Shown piece by piece: positions 1-8,581 of a stretch of DNA of 64,000 bases (its first letter is position 1; each line of letters opens with the position of its first letter). Position numbers and translations under genes: made by a program. Source of the DNA: Caldicellulosiruptor acetigenus (GTDB lineage: Bacteria; Bacillota; Thermoanaerobacteria; Caldicellulosiruptorales; Caldicellulosiruptoraceae); the NCBI RefSeq assembly GCF_026914305.1, contig NZ_CP113866.1:2173501-2237500 (forward strand). Direction: 5' to 3'. The notes under the pieces are model-generated. The model searched no databases. It worked only from the letters and a program-made list of their open reading frames with translations, and was not told where the DNA came from.

Positions 1-686
1 ATTTGAACTATCCTAACAATCCATGTGGTGCCGTTGCAACAAAAGAGTTTTTTGAAGAGGTCGTAAAATTCGCAATGGAAAACAACATCATAGTTGTGCA
101 CGATGCAGCATATGCAGCTTTGGTGTTTGACGGTTACAAGCCACTATCCTTCTTGTCAGTTGAAGGAGCAAAAGAGGTTGGTGTTGAGATTCATTCTCTC
201 TCTAAAGCGTACAACATGACCGGTTGGCGACTTGCATTTGTTGCAGGAAATGAGCTTGTTGTAAAGGCATTTGCAGCTGTCAAGGATAATAACGACTCTG
301 GTCAGTTCAAGGCTATACAAAAAGCAGGGATTTATGCACTGGAGCATCCTGAGATCACTGAGAAAATCAATGAAAAATATTCGCGCCGTCATGACCTTCT
401 TGTGAAAACATTAAGAGATCTCGGTTTTGATGCTCAAAAGCCAAAGGGTTCTTTCTACTTGTACGTTGAGATTCCAAAGGGAATTAAAAACGGTCGAAGG
501 TTTGAGACAGCTGAAGAGTTTTCAGAATACTTAATCACAGAAAAGTGCATCTCAACAGTTCCGTGGGACGACGCAGGGCATTTTGTGAGGTTCTCTGTCA
601 CATTTGAAGCAAAGACACCTGAGGACGAAATAAGAGTTATGGAAGAGCTCAAGAGAAGACTTTCTGATGTGGAATTTGAATTTTAG
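1..686 (+). CDS. dapL: LL-diaminopimelate aminotransferase, C-terminal part (cut by window edge)
   Basis: Fold-type I PLP aminotransferase; its start lies outside the window and about 227 C-terminal residues remain. The loop NYPNNPCG opens the visible part, [12 protein letters not shown] contains the PLP-binding lysine, and VRFSVTF carries the arginine that usually binds the substrate carboxylate. The stretch [17 protein letters not shown] fits the DapL branch better than general aspartate aminotransferases. DapL converts tetrahydrodipicolinate and glutamate to LL-diaminopimelate for lysine and peptidoglycan synthesis in the cytoplasm. The next gene starts 11 bp downstream behind a GGAGG ribosome site, so the genes are probably cotranscribed. 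Another class I aminotransferase specificity is possible. Confidence 0.85.
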   Translation, partial: LNYPNNPCGAVATKEFFEEVVKFAMENNIIVVHDAAYAALVFDGYKPLSFLSVEGAKEVGVEIHSLSKAYNMTGWRLAFVAGNELVVKAFAAVKDNNDSGQFKAIQKAGIYALEHPEITEKINEKYSRRHDLLVKTLRDLGFDAQKPKGSFYLYVEIPKGIKNGRRFETAEEFSEYLITEKCISTVPWDDAGHFVRFSVTFEAKTPEDEIRVMEELKRRLSDVEFEF

Positions 687-697
687 GAGGTTTTCTG

Positions 698-1018
698 ATG
701 ATTGTTACAACAACTCCCTCTATTGAGGGCAAAAAAATTGTGGAATACAAAGGAATTGTGAGCAGTGAAGTAATTGTTGGCGTTAACCTGGTAAAAGACT
801 TTTTTGCATCAATCACAGACATATTTGGTGGAAGGTCTGGAACATATGAAAATGAGCTTATAAGGGCAAGAGAAGAAGCTCTGCAAGAACTTCAAAATAG
901 GGCTGCAATGCTTGGTGCAAATGCAGTTGTTGGGATTGATATTGATTATGAGGTTTTGGGTGCAAATGGAAGTATGCTCATGGTTTCTGTTACAGGAACT
1001 GCTGTTGTAGTTGAATAA
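698..1018 (+). CDS. YbjQ/UPF0145 family protein
   Basis: A 106-residue cytoplasmic protein of the YbjQ (UPF0145) family. Diagnostic features are the N-terminal [15 protein letters not shown] strand, the middle segment [14 protein letters not shown], and [14 protein letters not shown] followed by a hydrophobic C-terminal strand ending in VTGTAVVVE. The full length matches the family. Members form small oligomeric rings and were once labelled heavy-metal binding, but the role is not established. The gene sits between dapL and coaX with short gaps (11 and 24 bp), suggesting one transcript, but nothing ties it to their pathways. Confidence 0.85.
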   Translation: MIVTTTPSIEGKKIVEYKGIVSSEVIVGVNLVKDFFASITDIFGGRSGTYENELIRAREEALQELQNRAAMLGANAVVGIDIDYEVLGANGSMLMVSVTGTAVVVE

Positions 1019-1042
1019 ACTCTTTAATAGGTGAGAGAAAAA

Positions 1043-1831
1043 ATGAAAGATAAACTTTTAGTGGTTGATATTGGCAATACTAATATTGTGTTCGGTGTTT
1101 ACAAAGGGAAAGATTTGATGGCAAGTTACAGGATGAAGACTGACAAAGAGAAGGCTGCAGATGAGTTTGGAATACTTATGACACAGATGCTCTCCTACAG
1201 TGGTATAAATCCAGCTGAAATAATGGATGTTATCATCTCATCTGTGGTACCACCAATAATGTATTCGTTCGAAAGGGCAATACAAAAGTATTTTGGTATA
1301 AACCCTATGGTGGTGGGTCCAGGCATCAAGACGGGACTGAACATCAAAACTGAAAACCCGAAAGAAGTTGGCTCAGATAGAATTGTCAATGCTGTTGCAG
1401 TAAACGAACTTTATGGAGGCCCTGCAGTAATAATTGATTTCGGAACGGCAACAACCTTCTGTGCACTTTCAAGAAAATCAGAATATTTAGGTGGTGCAAT
1501 CGCACCAGGTATTAAAATCTCAGCAGAGGCACTTTTCTCGAATGCAAGCAGGCTTCACAGAATAGAACTTCAAAAACCGCCAAGTGTAATTGGCAAAAAC
1601 ACAGTACATGCTATGCAGTCAGGTATCCTCTATGGTTATGTTGGTCTTGTTGACTACATGGTAAACAGGATAAAAGAAGAGATGGATGAAGCAAACGCAA
1701 AGGTTATTGCAACAGGTGGTCTTGCAAGGCTTATTGCTGAAGAGTCAAAAACAATTCAGATTGTAAATCCTACCTTGACATTAGAAGGCCTCAGGATAAT
1801 ATACTATAAAAACAAACAGATGTCAGTTTAA
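1043..1831 (+). CDS. coaX: Type III pantothenate kinase
   Basis: CoaX phosphorylates pantothenate with ATP, the first step of coenzyme A synthesis, and belongs to the ASKHA fold. The N-terminal phosphate loop [15 protein letters not shown], the segment [13 protein letters not shown], the phosphate-2 motif [11 protein letters not shown] and the adenosine segment [11 protein letters not shown] are all present. I chose the ATG at 1043 (262 aa) rather than an upstream GTG at 1031, because AGGTGAG just upstream is the ribosome site and the family begins near the DIGNTN motif. The gene ends before a strong terminator shared with the convergent gene. Confidence 0.95.
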   Translation: MKDKLLVVDIGNTNIVFGVYKGKDLMASYRMKTDKEKAADEFGILMTQMLSYSGINPAEIMDVIISSVVPPIMYSFERAIQKYFGINPMVVGPGIKTGLNIKTENPKEVGSDRIVNAVAVNELYGGPAVIIDFGTATTFCALSRKSEYLGGAIAPGIKISAEALFSNASRLHRIELQKPPSVIGKNTVHAMQSGILYGYVGLVDYMVNRIKEEMDEANAKVIATGGLARLIAEESKTIQIVNPTLTLEGLRIIYYKNKQMSV

Positions 1832-1850
1832 GAAATGCTAAAATAAACAC

Positions 1851-1899
1851 GGGGCAATAAAACCTTAAAAAACAGCAGGTTTTGTTGCCCCTTCTTTTT
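1851..1899. terminator. Bidirectional intrinsic terminator after coaX
   Basis: Inverted repeat GGGGCAATAAAACCT / AGGTTTTGTTGCCCC with a short A-rich loop, followed by a T-rich run on the plus strand. It separates coaX from the convergent CotS-like gene. Confidence 0.85.
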
Positions 1900-2890
1900 A
1901 TATCTGTTTTTCAAGCCACCTGACAAAATCATAGTGAAATTCTTTTTCTGCAATAACTTCATGAAGCTTGTTTGTAAATGCTTTTTCTGACCAGCTCTTT
2001 TTACCATTATAATATCTGTTGCATGTTTTCCAATATCTGTAGGGAAAAAGCAGGATTATATAGACAAGTTCTAGCTCGTCTTTGTTCAGTGGCGATACAT
2101 TTGAATACCAGTTCAAGATACTCTCACCTGTTTTTATATCCCAGTGAATCCTTTTTAACACCTTTTGCATAAAGCTTGTGAGGTCAACTATTCGAAGGTC
2201 ATAGGTAAGATAATCAAAGTCTATTATATACACATCACCATCGTGAGTGTAGAGAATGTTGTGGTAAGAGTAATCTCTGTGAATGAAACCTCTTTTTTCT
2301 TTTGCTTCCTCGCAAAGTTTTAAGTAATTTGAATTTTTAAGTTTTTCAAGCGCTTCCTTTGCAAGGTCAAAATAATATGAGTATGTAAATAGATACTCGT
2401 AATCAAACATGCTCTTTTTTTTCTCTGCCATCTTTCTCATACGCAAAAATTCGTTGCAGCGCTTTTCAAACCTTGTAAGAAGCTTTCCCAAATCATCTCT
2501 GACCCTTGCACCTTCGGGAACATTTGTATATCCTATTGAGGCTTCGTGCATCATAGCAAGTTTTTCTGTTGCAGCTTTCAGTTCTATCGGATTTTCAAGT
2601 TCACATTCTCTTGCGTCAATCCAATCTGTCAGCACATAGATTTCATCACCCAACACAACATAAGGCAGGCCTTCCTTGCTTAAGTTAAACCTGTCAATGT
2701 CTATAAATCCTCTTGAAACAAGGTGTTCTTTGCCCCCGTGAATAAACAAAAGCGTTTCCACCGAATAGTCTACTCTTTTAAAACATTTAAGCCCACTGTC
2801 GGTGGAGAGAACTAAAATGTCACGGATAGGCATAAAATAAAAAACCTCTATATCAAAAAATTGAGTTATCTCCTCTCTCAGAGCAATCAT
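1898..2890 (-). CDS. CotS-family spore-coat kinase-like protein, paralogue 1
   Basis: About 330 residues with the aminoglycoside-phosphotransferase/choline-kinase fold used by the CotS/YutH family of spore proteins. The catalytic loop FIHRDYSYHNIL (HxDxxxxN) and metal-binding IIDFDYLTYD are intact, so it may bind ATP. The C-terminal part is helical and charged, as in other CotS proteins. I start at the ATG at 2890 behind GGGAGGTG; the GTG twelve bases upstream overlaps that site. It is the last of three tandem paralogues reading leftward. The substrate is unknown, and the sporulation role is inferred from the family. Confidence 0.8.
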   Translation of the reverse strand: MIALREEITQFFDIEVFYFMPIRDILVLSTDSGLKCFKRVDYSVETLLFIHGGKEHLVSRGFIDIDRFNLSKEGLPYVVLGDEIYVLTDWIDARECELENPIELKAATEKLAMMHEASIGYTNVPEGARVRDDLGKLLTRFEKRCNEFLRMRKMAEKKKSMFDYEYLFTYSYYFDLAKEALEKLKNSNYLKLCEEAKEKRGFIHRDYSYHNILYTHDGDVYIIDFDYLTYDLRIVDLTSFMQKVLKRIHWDIKTGESILNWYSNVSPLNKDELELVYIILLFPYRYWKTCNRYYNGKKSWSEKAFTNKLHEVIAEKEFHYDFVRWLEKQI

Positions 2891-2936
2891 AACAAAAAAC
2901 ACCTCCCATTAAAAACTATATGAGCAAACACCTTTT

Positions 2937-3905
2937 TTAATGCAGGGAGGCTAATATTTTGTCTTTGTACTGGTCTTTTTCACATATCCTTTTAATTTTC
3001 TCTTCAAATCCTTCAGATGCCCAGTCCAAATCTCTAAACCTAATAATTTTCTTGAGAAGAGAGAAATACTCATACGGCAGAAGTATCATAGCTAAGACTA
3101 ACCATTTTTTGTAATTGTCATATGAGGTAACATAAAATTTGCTTATGCAATCTTCAAAATCAAAATTTTTATCTATTTTGAGCAGGCTTTTCACAAACGT
3201 GGCTATGTCCTTTTCACGGACATTTAGTTCTAAGTCAAACATATTGGCAAGTCTTAATTTACCGTAACATTTGTGGATGTTGTAAATAGCAAGTTTGCCA
3301 TGTATGAATCTATTTTCCTGCATGCTGCGCGATATCACCTCAAGATACCTATCATCTTCTAAAATTTCTAATGCTTTTTTTACGTATTCGATATTTGTAT
3401 CAATTGTACTCAAAATAATATTCCTAAGCCTTTCACTTTTTATTAGCTGAGGATTTTCTTTTAGCTTGGTGAACATCGAATACATATTTCGTGCAGCAAT
3501 TCTATCTTTTCCATATTGAACCTTGTATCGTGCTCCTACAGCAGATTTTAAGTTGCTAGAAGCTGAATGAAAAGCATTTATAAACTCTACTAAACTTGCC
3601 AGTTGTTTTTCAGAAAACTCAATAGGCTCTTTTTTAAAATGTTCTATGAGCACATATGTGTTTCTGTTAAATATCAGGTAAGGACAACCATCTTTTGTGG
3701 GAACAATCTTCTCAAAATTAACAAATTTGTTGTCTTTCAGATGCTGATGACAGTGAAATATAAAGACAATTTCTGCAGGCGACATTTTGGTCTTTTTCAA
3801 AAGGTATTCTGCTTTGCTTGTCTTGACCAGAAAGCCATCTTTGAACTTCTTGAGCTCTTTTATGTCAAAGCCATAGTGAAGCTTAAATTTTTGTTTCAAT
3901 GCCAT
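2937..3905 (-). CDS. CotS-family paralogue 2, degenerate kinase motifs
   Basis: A 322-residue paralogue of its two neighbours by length, order of segments and composition. The catalytic loop reads FIHGKLAIYNIH, so the Asp of HxDxxxxN is lost, and the metal-binding IDFD is replaced by MFDLEL. It is therefore probably a non-catalytic pseudokinase, perhaps structural. The reading frame is intact, so it is not an ordinary pseudogene. The start codon overlaps the end of the upstream paralogue by 10 bp, with the GGGGGG ribosome site inside that gene's last codons, indicating translational coupling. Confidence 0.75.
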   Translation of the reverse strand: MALKQKFKLHYGFDIKELKKFKDGFLVKTSKAEYLLKKTKMSPAEIVFIFHCHQHLKDNKFVNFEKIVPTKDGCPYLIFNRNTYVLIEHFKKEPIEFSEKQLASLVEFINAFHSASSNLKSAVGARYKVQYGKDRIAARNMYSMFTKLKENPQLIKSERLRNIILSTIDTNIEYVKKALEILEDDRYLEVISRSMQENRFIHGKLAIYNIHKCYGKLRLANMFDLELNVREKDIATFVKSLLKIDKNFDFEDCISKFYVTSYDNYKKWLVLAMILLPYEYFSLLKKIIRFRDLDWASEGFEEKIKRICEKDQYKDKILASLH

Positions 3906-4897
3906 TTAAAAATCCCCCCTGCAATCTTATTTATTATCATCTCCTTTCCTGCTTGTATTCTTTCTGCTCCTTTTAGTCTTTTGAGAAAGTACTCTTCTGT
4001 CCACGGCTGTTTTTCGAAATAGTACTGAAGTCCTACCTGCCAAATCTCCTGGGGGAAATACATCAAAATCCAAAATGTCTGAAGCCAGAACTTCTTTATA
4101 ATATTTTTATCGTCCAGACATTTTAAATAAATCCGAAATACATTGATATCCCAATCATTTGTTTTTAAAACCCTCACACCGAGGTTCACAAAGTCATGTA
4201 CGCTATAATCTACCATCGCATAATCGAAGTCGATAAGATATATCCCTTTTTCAGAAAATATAAAATTGTGATGAGCAGGGTCATGATGAATTAATACTCT
4301 CTGGTTTTCTTCTTTGAAGTAGTCTTCTATTTTTTTCATCATATGTATGCTTTCCACAAACCTGTCTTCAAATCTGCTCACAACATTCAAGAATATCTCA
4401 TCAAAATAGCCAATATTATCTTTTTGATGTATAATATTCTTTATTTGGATAACTTGTGAATACTTTCTCCGAAACACTTCCTGATAAGATGGATAAAAAC
4501 TGCCTTCCATTTCCTCAGCAAAAGAAAGTGAGGCTAAATGAAGGTGATGCAAGATTGAAACTGCTCTTCTCAAGTCAAAAACATTTCTAAAATCTGCACT
4601 TCTGCCATCTATCCACTTACATAGAAGATAAACTTTTTTGTGCTCATCTAAAAAATAAAAGCCACCATCAATGGTCTTCTGAAAATCAATCAGGTGGCTT
4701 TTGAAACTTGTATTTTTCAGGTGTGAAAAAATCTTGAGAATAAAATCAACATGTTCTTTGTCAACTCTACTGACCTTCAAAAAATATTCTTTACCATCTT
4801 TTGTCTTTACAAAATAGGCGTTGGATTTTATTTGCTTTATTCTTTCTATCCTTATAGAATAATTCTCTTCAACCAACTTTAGTTCAAGTGTTCCCAT
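3896..4897 (-). CDS. CotS-family spore-coat kinase-like protein, paralogue 3
   Basis: A 333-residue CotS/YutH-type protein. The catalytic loop LIHHDPAHHNFIF keeps the Asp and Asn, and YLIDFDYAMVDYS keeps the metal-binding Asp. The N-terminal lobe shows the ATP-binding strand pattern YFVKTKDGKEYFLKVS with a probable Lys. It is the first gene of the three-paralogue run and is coupled to paralogue 2 by a 10-bp overlap. The ribosome site before the ATG is weak. The substrate is unknown. Confidence 0.8.
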   Translation of the reverse strand: MGTLELKLVEENYSIRIERIKQIKSNAYFVKTKDGKEYFLKVSRVDKEHVDFILKIFSHLKNTSFKSHLIDFQKTIDGGFYFLDEHKKVYLLCKWIDGRSADFRNVFDLRRAVSILHHLHLASLSFAEEMEGSFYPSYQEVFRRKYSQVIQIKNIIHQKDNIGYFDEIFLNVVSRFEDRFVESIHMMKKIEDYFKEENQRVLIHHDPAHHNFIFSEKGIYLIDFDYAMVDYSVHDFVNLGVRVLKTNDWDINVFRIYLKCLDDKNIIKKFWLQTFWILMYFPQEIWQVGLQYYFEKQPWTEEYFLKRLKGAERIQAGKEMIINKIAGGIFKWH

Positions 4898-4953
4898 GAA
4901 AATCTATCTTTTTTAAAGCTCAATTTCATTATATGGTAAACCTGTATTGAGTG

Positions 4954-5850
4954 TTAATCAAAAAGAATAGTAAACTTTTCGGCAAACTTAAAGGGATGGT
5001 AAGACATCTTTGCCTTCCTTATCCCCTCCTTACCTAAATCTTCTTCACGGTTTACAAACTCAAAATTCTGCCAAAACTCTGCTAAAAATTTTTGGTTAAT
5101 AAAAGCATAAAGCCCTTCAACATCCGGGTCTGCCTTTTCTATATGTATGACCACTGTATTTTTATTTAAAGGCTCTCCAAACGTGAAGGCTTTTATTTTC
5201 CCATCAATAAAAATTACCATACCTTCATATGAGAGCTTATCAAAATTCCTTATTGCTCTTTCAATTGCCATTTTCTCAAACGTAAGCCCTATATCTTCTT
5301 TCCCGTTTCTCTTTTCATACCATTCACATTCAAAGTCCCAGCAAAGTCTTACAATTTCTTCATCTACTTTTTTCCATTCGTACCTTCCTGAATATAGCCT
5401 TAAAAACTTGTTAATGTGATTCTTCTTTGCATGATATTTTTTACCTTTTAAATTTACTAAATCCTCTACTTTGTAAACATAGTCAGAAAGGTCTCTCTCA
5501 AAAATGCTTTTGAACTCCATTTTACACGCAGAAAGCATATCTACCGTCTTTTTAGAAGCTCTCTTTATCATGAAATTATATCCTTCAGATTCAAAATATC
5601 TCCTGGCTTTTTCAATAACAATGGGAAGTTTGTCTAAATCATTGCCCACAGGTCCATGTAAAAAAGGTGGCTGGTTGTACGGCTTTGCCATGATGAGCAA
5701 AAATCCATCTTCTTCGGTAAAATGAATATCATAAAAGGGGTCCCACATAAAAAGGTTTGTAAATGTCAGGTCAGCAATCTCAGGCTCAAATTCGGCAAAA
5801 TATTGGTCAAATATGCTTTTGTGTGTAATGTCTATTTTGTAAAATTTCAT
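4954..5850 (-). CDS. DUF2156 (LPG-synthetase C-terminal-like) protein
   Basis: About 298 residues of the DUF2156 family, related in fold to GNAT acyltransferases and to the catalytic domain of phosphatidylglycerol lysyltransferases. Typical features are the N-terminal LTFTNLFMWDPFYDI segment, GKKYHAKKNHINKFLR in the middle, and GEPLNKNTVVIHIEKAD followed by INQKFLAEF. No membrane segments are visible, so it is soluble and not a complete lysyl-PG synthase. I use the ATG at 5850 behind GGGGGTAG rather than a start 45 bases upstream that adds a poorly conserved tail. The substrate is unknown. Confidence 0.8.
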   Translation of the reverse strand: MKFYKIDITHKSIFDQYFAEFEPEIADLTFTNLFMWDPFYDIHFTEEDGFLLIMAKPYNQPPFLHGPVGNDLDKLPIVIEKARRYFESEGYNFMIKRASKKTVDMLSACKMEFKSIFERDLSDYVYKVEDLVNLKGKKYHAKKNHINKFLRLYSGRYEWKKVDEEIVRLCWDFECEWYEKRNGKEDIGLTFEKMAIERAIRNFDKLSYEGMVIFIDGKIKAFTFGEPLNKNTVVIHIEKADPDVEGLYAFINQKFLAEFWQNFEFVNREEDLGKEGIRKAKMSYHPFKFAEKFTILFD

Positions 5851-5957
5851 ACTTTCTACCCCCATATCGATACAAAAGTTTTGAATAAAACACAAATAAA
5901 ATATATAATATCATATAGAAGGTTTCTGCAATCCATAAAAATAAAGGATGGTAGACA

Positions 5958-6464
5958 ATGGCTACATATGTAGTGTTGTACTGTTTGTACTTCTTCAAAG
6001 TATTTTTTCTTGTAAGCCTGATTTTAAGTTTGTTTGGCATATGTTACAGCATAAAAAAAGTTGTGGTTGTGAGTTTTATTCAAGCTTTCTGGGATACCAT
6101 TGTATTTGGCAACCATATAAATCTTATGCTGGGACTTATACTTATGACATTGTGCTTGATACTTTTGTATATCTTATACCTCAGACTTCTACCCTTATAT
6201 GGTATCATTTTGGGGCTTATTTCGCAATCCTTGTGTCTGACATTGAAATTTGGAGGTTATTCAATAATAAGTACAATTGCCAACAATCTTTCGCTCACAC
6301 CATCGGTGTTTGCATGTGATATCACGACACTTGTAATTGAGATAGCCATCATGAGTGTGCTTCTTGCCGTTATAAAGAGTAGAAACTATCTGGTATTTGA
6401 GATTTGCAAAATACTGCCATCGCATCTTGATAAAGGGAATGAGGTCAAGTATGAAGAAAAATGA
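5958..6464 (+). CDS. Small polytopic membrane protein preceding a SpoOB-type kinase
   Basis: A 168-residue, strongly hydrophobic protein with about four to five predicted membrane helices and no catalytic motif I recognise. An AGGATGG ribosome site precedes the ATG. Its last 14 bases overlap the start of the sensor kinase, so the two are translationally coupled and probably act together, perhaps with this protein as input or partner subunit of the kinase. The partnership is inferred from overlap only. Confidence 0.65.
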   Translation: MATYVVLYCLYFFKVFFLVSLILSLFGICYSIKKVVVVSFIQAFWDTIVFGNHINLMLGLILMTLCLILLYILYLRLLPLYGIILGLISQSLCLTLKFGGYSIISTIANNLSLTPSVFACDITTLVIEIAIMSVLLAVIKSRNYLVFEICKILPSHLDKGNEVKYEEK

Positions 6465-7323
6465 GCATATAAAGCTTTTGATATCAATGCTTTTTTTGCT
6501 TGCCCTTATTATGTTTTTGCTCATCTATTCGATATACTTTATAAATACAGAATTCATAAAACATCAAAAGATACCTCAATGGCAAAGAACACTTGTTATA
6601 TATTCTTTTACTCTGCTTGCAATCTTAAATTTGTACACTGTCAAAAACCTTTTTTCAGCCCTAAGCATTCTAAAGACAACACAAGTTTATAAAGACAATA
6701 TAAAATCGCTGGACAACTTCATAAACATCTTAAGAGCCCAGAGACATGAGTTTAACAATCACCTTCAAATTATATGGGGGCTTATTTGTGTTGGAAAATA
6801 CAATGACGCTGTACGTTATATTGAGCAAATCAGCGAAAACCTCAAAAATACATCAAAATTTTACGGGCTTGGATGTGCAGAGCTTTCTGCCTTGATATTT
6901 GCAAAAAGTGCCTTGGCTGAAAAATATGATATAAATTTTGAATTCCATTACAGCGTAGACTTTAGCAATCTCAAGTTTGATTCAATGGACCTTATAAACA
7001 TCTGCGGGAACTTAATTGACAACGCATTTTACTATGCAAAATCTTCATTGTCAAAATACGTCGGACTTAATATAGAAGACGAAGGTAATCAAATTAAAAT
7101 TACAGTAACAAATTCAGGGTCATACATAGACAAATGTAAAAAGGATAAAATATTTGAACTCGGATACTCCACAAAAAATTCAAGCGGTCTGGGTCTTTTT
7201 ATTGTAAAATCAACAGTGGAGAAATATAAAGGCAAAATTGATGTTTTTTCAGAGTACAGAGCTCTTGACAAAATGGAAGAAGGATACACAACCTTTACAG
7301 TCACACTGCCAAAAAAAATATAA
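6451..7323 (+). CDS. Membrane sensor histidine kinase, SpoOB-type dimerisation domain
   Basis: About 290 residues: two N-terminal membrane helices (roughly residues 8-30 and 45-65), a SpoOB-like phosphoacceptor helix with RHEFNNHLQIIWG (phospho-His) and a GHKL ATPase with N box ICGNLIDNAFYYA and G box SSGLGLFIVKS. This architecture matches the DcuS/CitA/AgrC side of the histidine kinases. The ATG at 6451 follows GAGGTC; a longer frame starting upstream lacks a ribosome site. There is almost no extracellular domain, so sensing may go through the coupled membrane protein. No response regulator is adjacent. Confidence 0.85.
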   Translation: MKKNEHIKLLISMLFLLALIMFLLIYSIYFINTEFIKHQKIPQWQRTLVIYSFTLLAILNLYTVKNLFSALSILKTTQVYKDNIKSLDNFINILRAQRHEFNNHLQIIWGLICVGKYNDAVRYIEQISENLKNTSKFYGLGCAELSALIFAKSALAEKYDINFEFHYSVDFSNLKFDSMDLINICGNLIDNAFYYAKSSLSKYVGLNIEDEGNQIKITVTNSGSYIDKCKKDKIFELGYSTKNSSGLGLFIVKSTVEKYKGKIDVFSEYRALDKMEEGYTTFTVTLPKKI

Positions 7324-7358
7324 CCTCTTCAGTTTGCACTTGAAGAGGTTATATTTTT
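7322..7358 (+). terminator. Intrinsic terminator after the sensor kinase
   Basis: Ten-bp perfect stem AACCTCTTCA / TGAAGAGGTT with a 9-nt loop, followed by ATATTTTTATTTT. It overlaps the kinase stop codon. Confidence 0.85.
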
Positions 7359-7387
7359 ATTTTAACTTAAGCTTTACTTTCATTTCC

Positions 7388-7479
7388 TGGCGGAGAAGGA
7401 GGGACTCGAACCCTCGCGCCGGTTTTACCCGACCTACGCCCTTAGCAGGGGCGCCTCTTCACCACTTGAGTACTTCTCC
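7388..7479 (-). tRNA. tRNA-Ser (anticodon GCU), CCA encoded
   Basis: Minus-strand sequence folds as a type II tRNA: acceptor GGAGAAG/CTTCTCC with discriminator G and encoded CCA, anticodon loop CTGCTAA giving GCU (reads AGC/AGU), a long variable arm (GGTCGGGTAAAACCGGC) and T arm GAGGGTTCGAGTCCCTC. The 92-nt length including CCA fits tRNA-Ser. Confidence 0.95.
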
Positions 7480-7529
7480 GCACCCTCTAAATGGCACATT
7501 ATTTATTATACCCAAAGCTTTTGAGCTTG

Positions 7530-8507
7530 TCAAGGTTGGACAATCACTTTTAGTTGATTCTCAAACTTTTTTGAAAGTGCCTCAAGTAGCTCATCAAGTG
7601 AAATTTTGTGTGTGATAACATGTTTTAAGTTTATCTTCCCTTGTTGCAAAAGTTCAATTGCAAGCTTTTGTGTAAATGGGTTCACAAACGACCAAAAAAT
7701 CTGTGCTTCCTTTCTGAACATCTCAAATGGACAAATTTCAGTAGCTACGGTCGGTGATGGTACAGAAAAAACCAAAACTCTGCCACCTTTTCCCAGCTTT
7801 TTAAACGCCATTTCGATACTCTCTTTTGTCCCTGCACACTCTATTACCACATCAAAGCTTTCTTCACTGCAATCTTCATCAACAATAGCTTTAACTCCAT
7901 AATCTTTAGCAACATTTTTTCTAAACTCATCTACTTCATAGCCAAAGATATTGTCAGCCCCATACATTTTTACAAGCTCAAGCATTATAAGACCAATCGG
8001 ACCAAAGCCTATTATTAAAACTTTGTCGGTAGGAAAAATCTTTATCTTCTCAAGACCATGAAGACAGCAAGCAAGAGGTTCTGCCAGTGCCGCCTCAGCA
8101 AAATCTATGTTATCAAATTTTATCGCCTGTTTCTCGGGCACAACGGCATACTCCGCAAACCCGCCGTTTATGTTCACCCCAAGTGCAGTTAAGTTTTCGC
8201 AAAGCTGAGGCCTTCCACTTCTACAAAACCTGCACACTCCACAGTAGATGTTAGGGTCAATGCTCACCTTGTCTCCTACATTGAAAAGCTTAGATTTTGT
8301 ATCAATAACAGTGCCACAAAACTCATGACCCAACACTATTGGCGGTGTAACCTTTGCAGACCCTTCTTCGCCGTTAAATATATGGATATCAGTGCCGCAT
8401 ATACCGCACGCCTCAACCTTGACTAAAATTTCTCCTTCTTTTAGTACAGGCAAGCTAACATCTTCTACTTTTAAGTTTCTCTTACCATAAAATATGGCTG
8501 CCTTCAT
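7530..8507 (-). CDS. Zinc-dependent medium-chain alcohol/polyol dehydrogenase
   Basis: A 325-residue MDR-family dehydrogenase. Catalytic zinc ligands are seen in ACGICGTDIHIF and GHEFCG; the structural zinc lobe has four Cys in CGVCRFCRSGRPQLC; the Rossmann segment is VLIIGFGPIGL. The Asp/Glu pattern after the Rossmann strand (GYEVDEFR) suggests NAD over NADP. The family includes sorbitol, threonine and butanediol dehydrogenases, and I cannot pick the substrate. It lies directly downstream of a GH130 phosphorylase on the same strand, so a role in sugar or polyol metabolism is plausible. Confidence 0.85.
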   Translation of the reverse strand: MKAAIFYGKRNLKVEDVSLPVLKEGEILVKVEACGICGTDIHIFNGEEGSAKVTPPIVLGHEFCGTVIDTKSKLFNVGDKVSIDPNIYCGVCRFCRSGRPQLCENLTALGVNINGGFAEYAVVPEKQAIKFDNIDFAEAALAEPLACCLHGLEKIKIFPTDKVLIIGFGPIGLIMLELVKMYGADNIFGYEVDEFRKNVAKDYGVKAIVDEDCSEESFDVVIECAGTKESIEMAFKKLGKGGRVLVFSVPSPTVATEICPFEMFRKEAQIFWSFVNPFTQKLAIELLQQGKINLKHVITHKISLDELLEALSKKFENQLKVIVQP

Positions 8508-8581
8508 TTTTTCTTTTAAACCCTCTTTGATGAAGTTTTTAGTTTTCTACTATAAAGTTTATCACTAATTTGCAGGTCACT

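Noticed and set aside
7238-7615. Plus-strand ORF of 125 codons
   Set aside because: It crosses the tRNA-Ser gene, a terminator and the 3' end of a dehydrogenase; no ribosome site.
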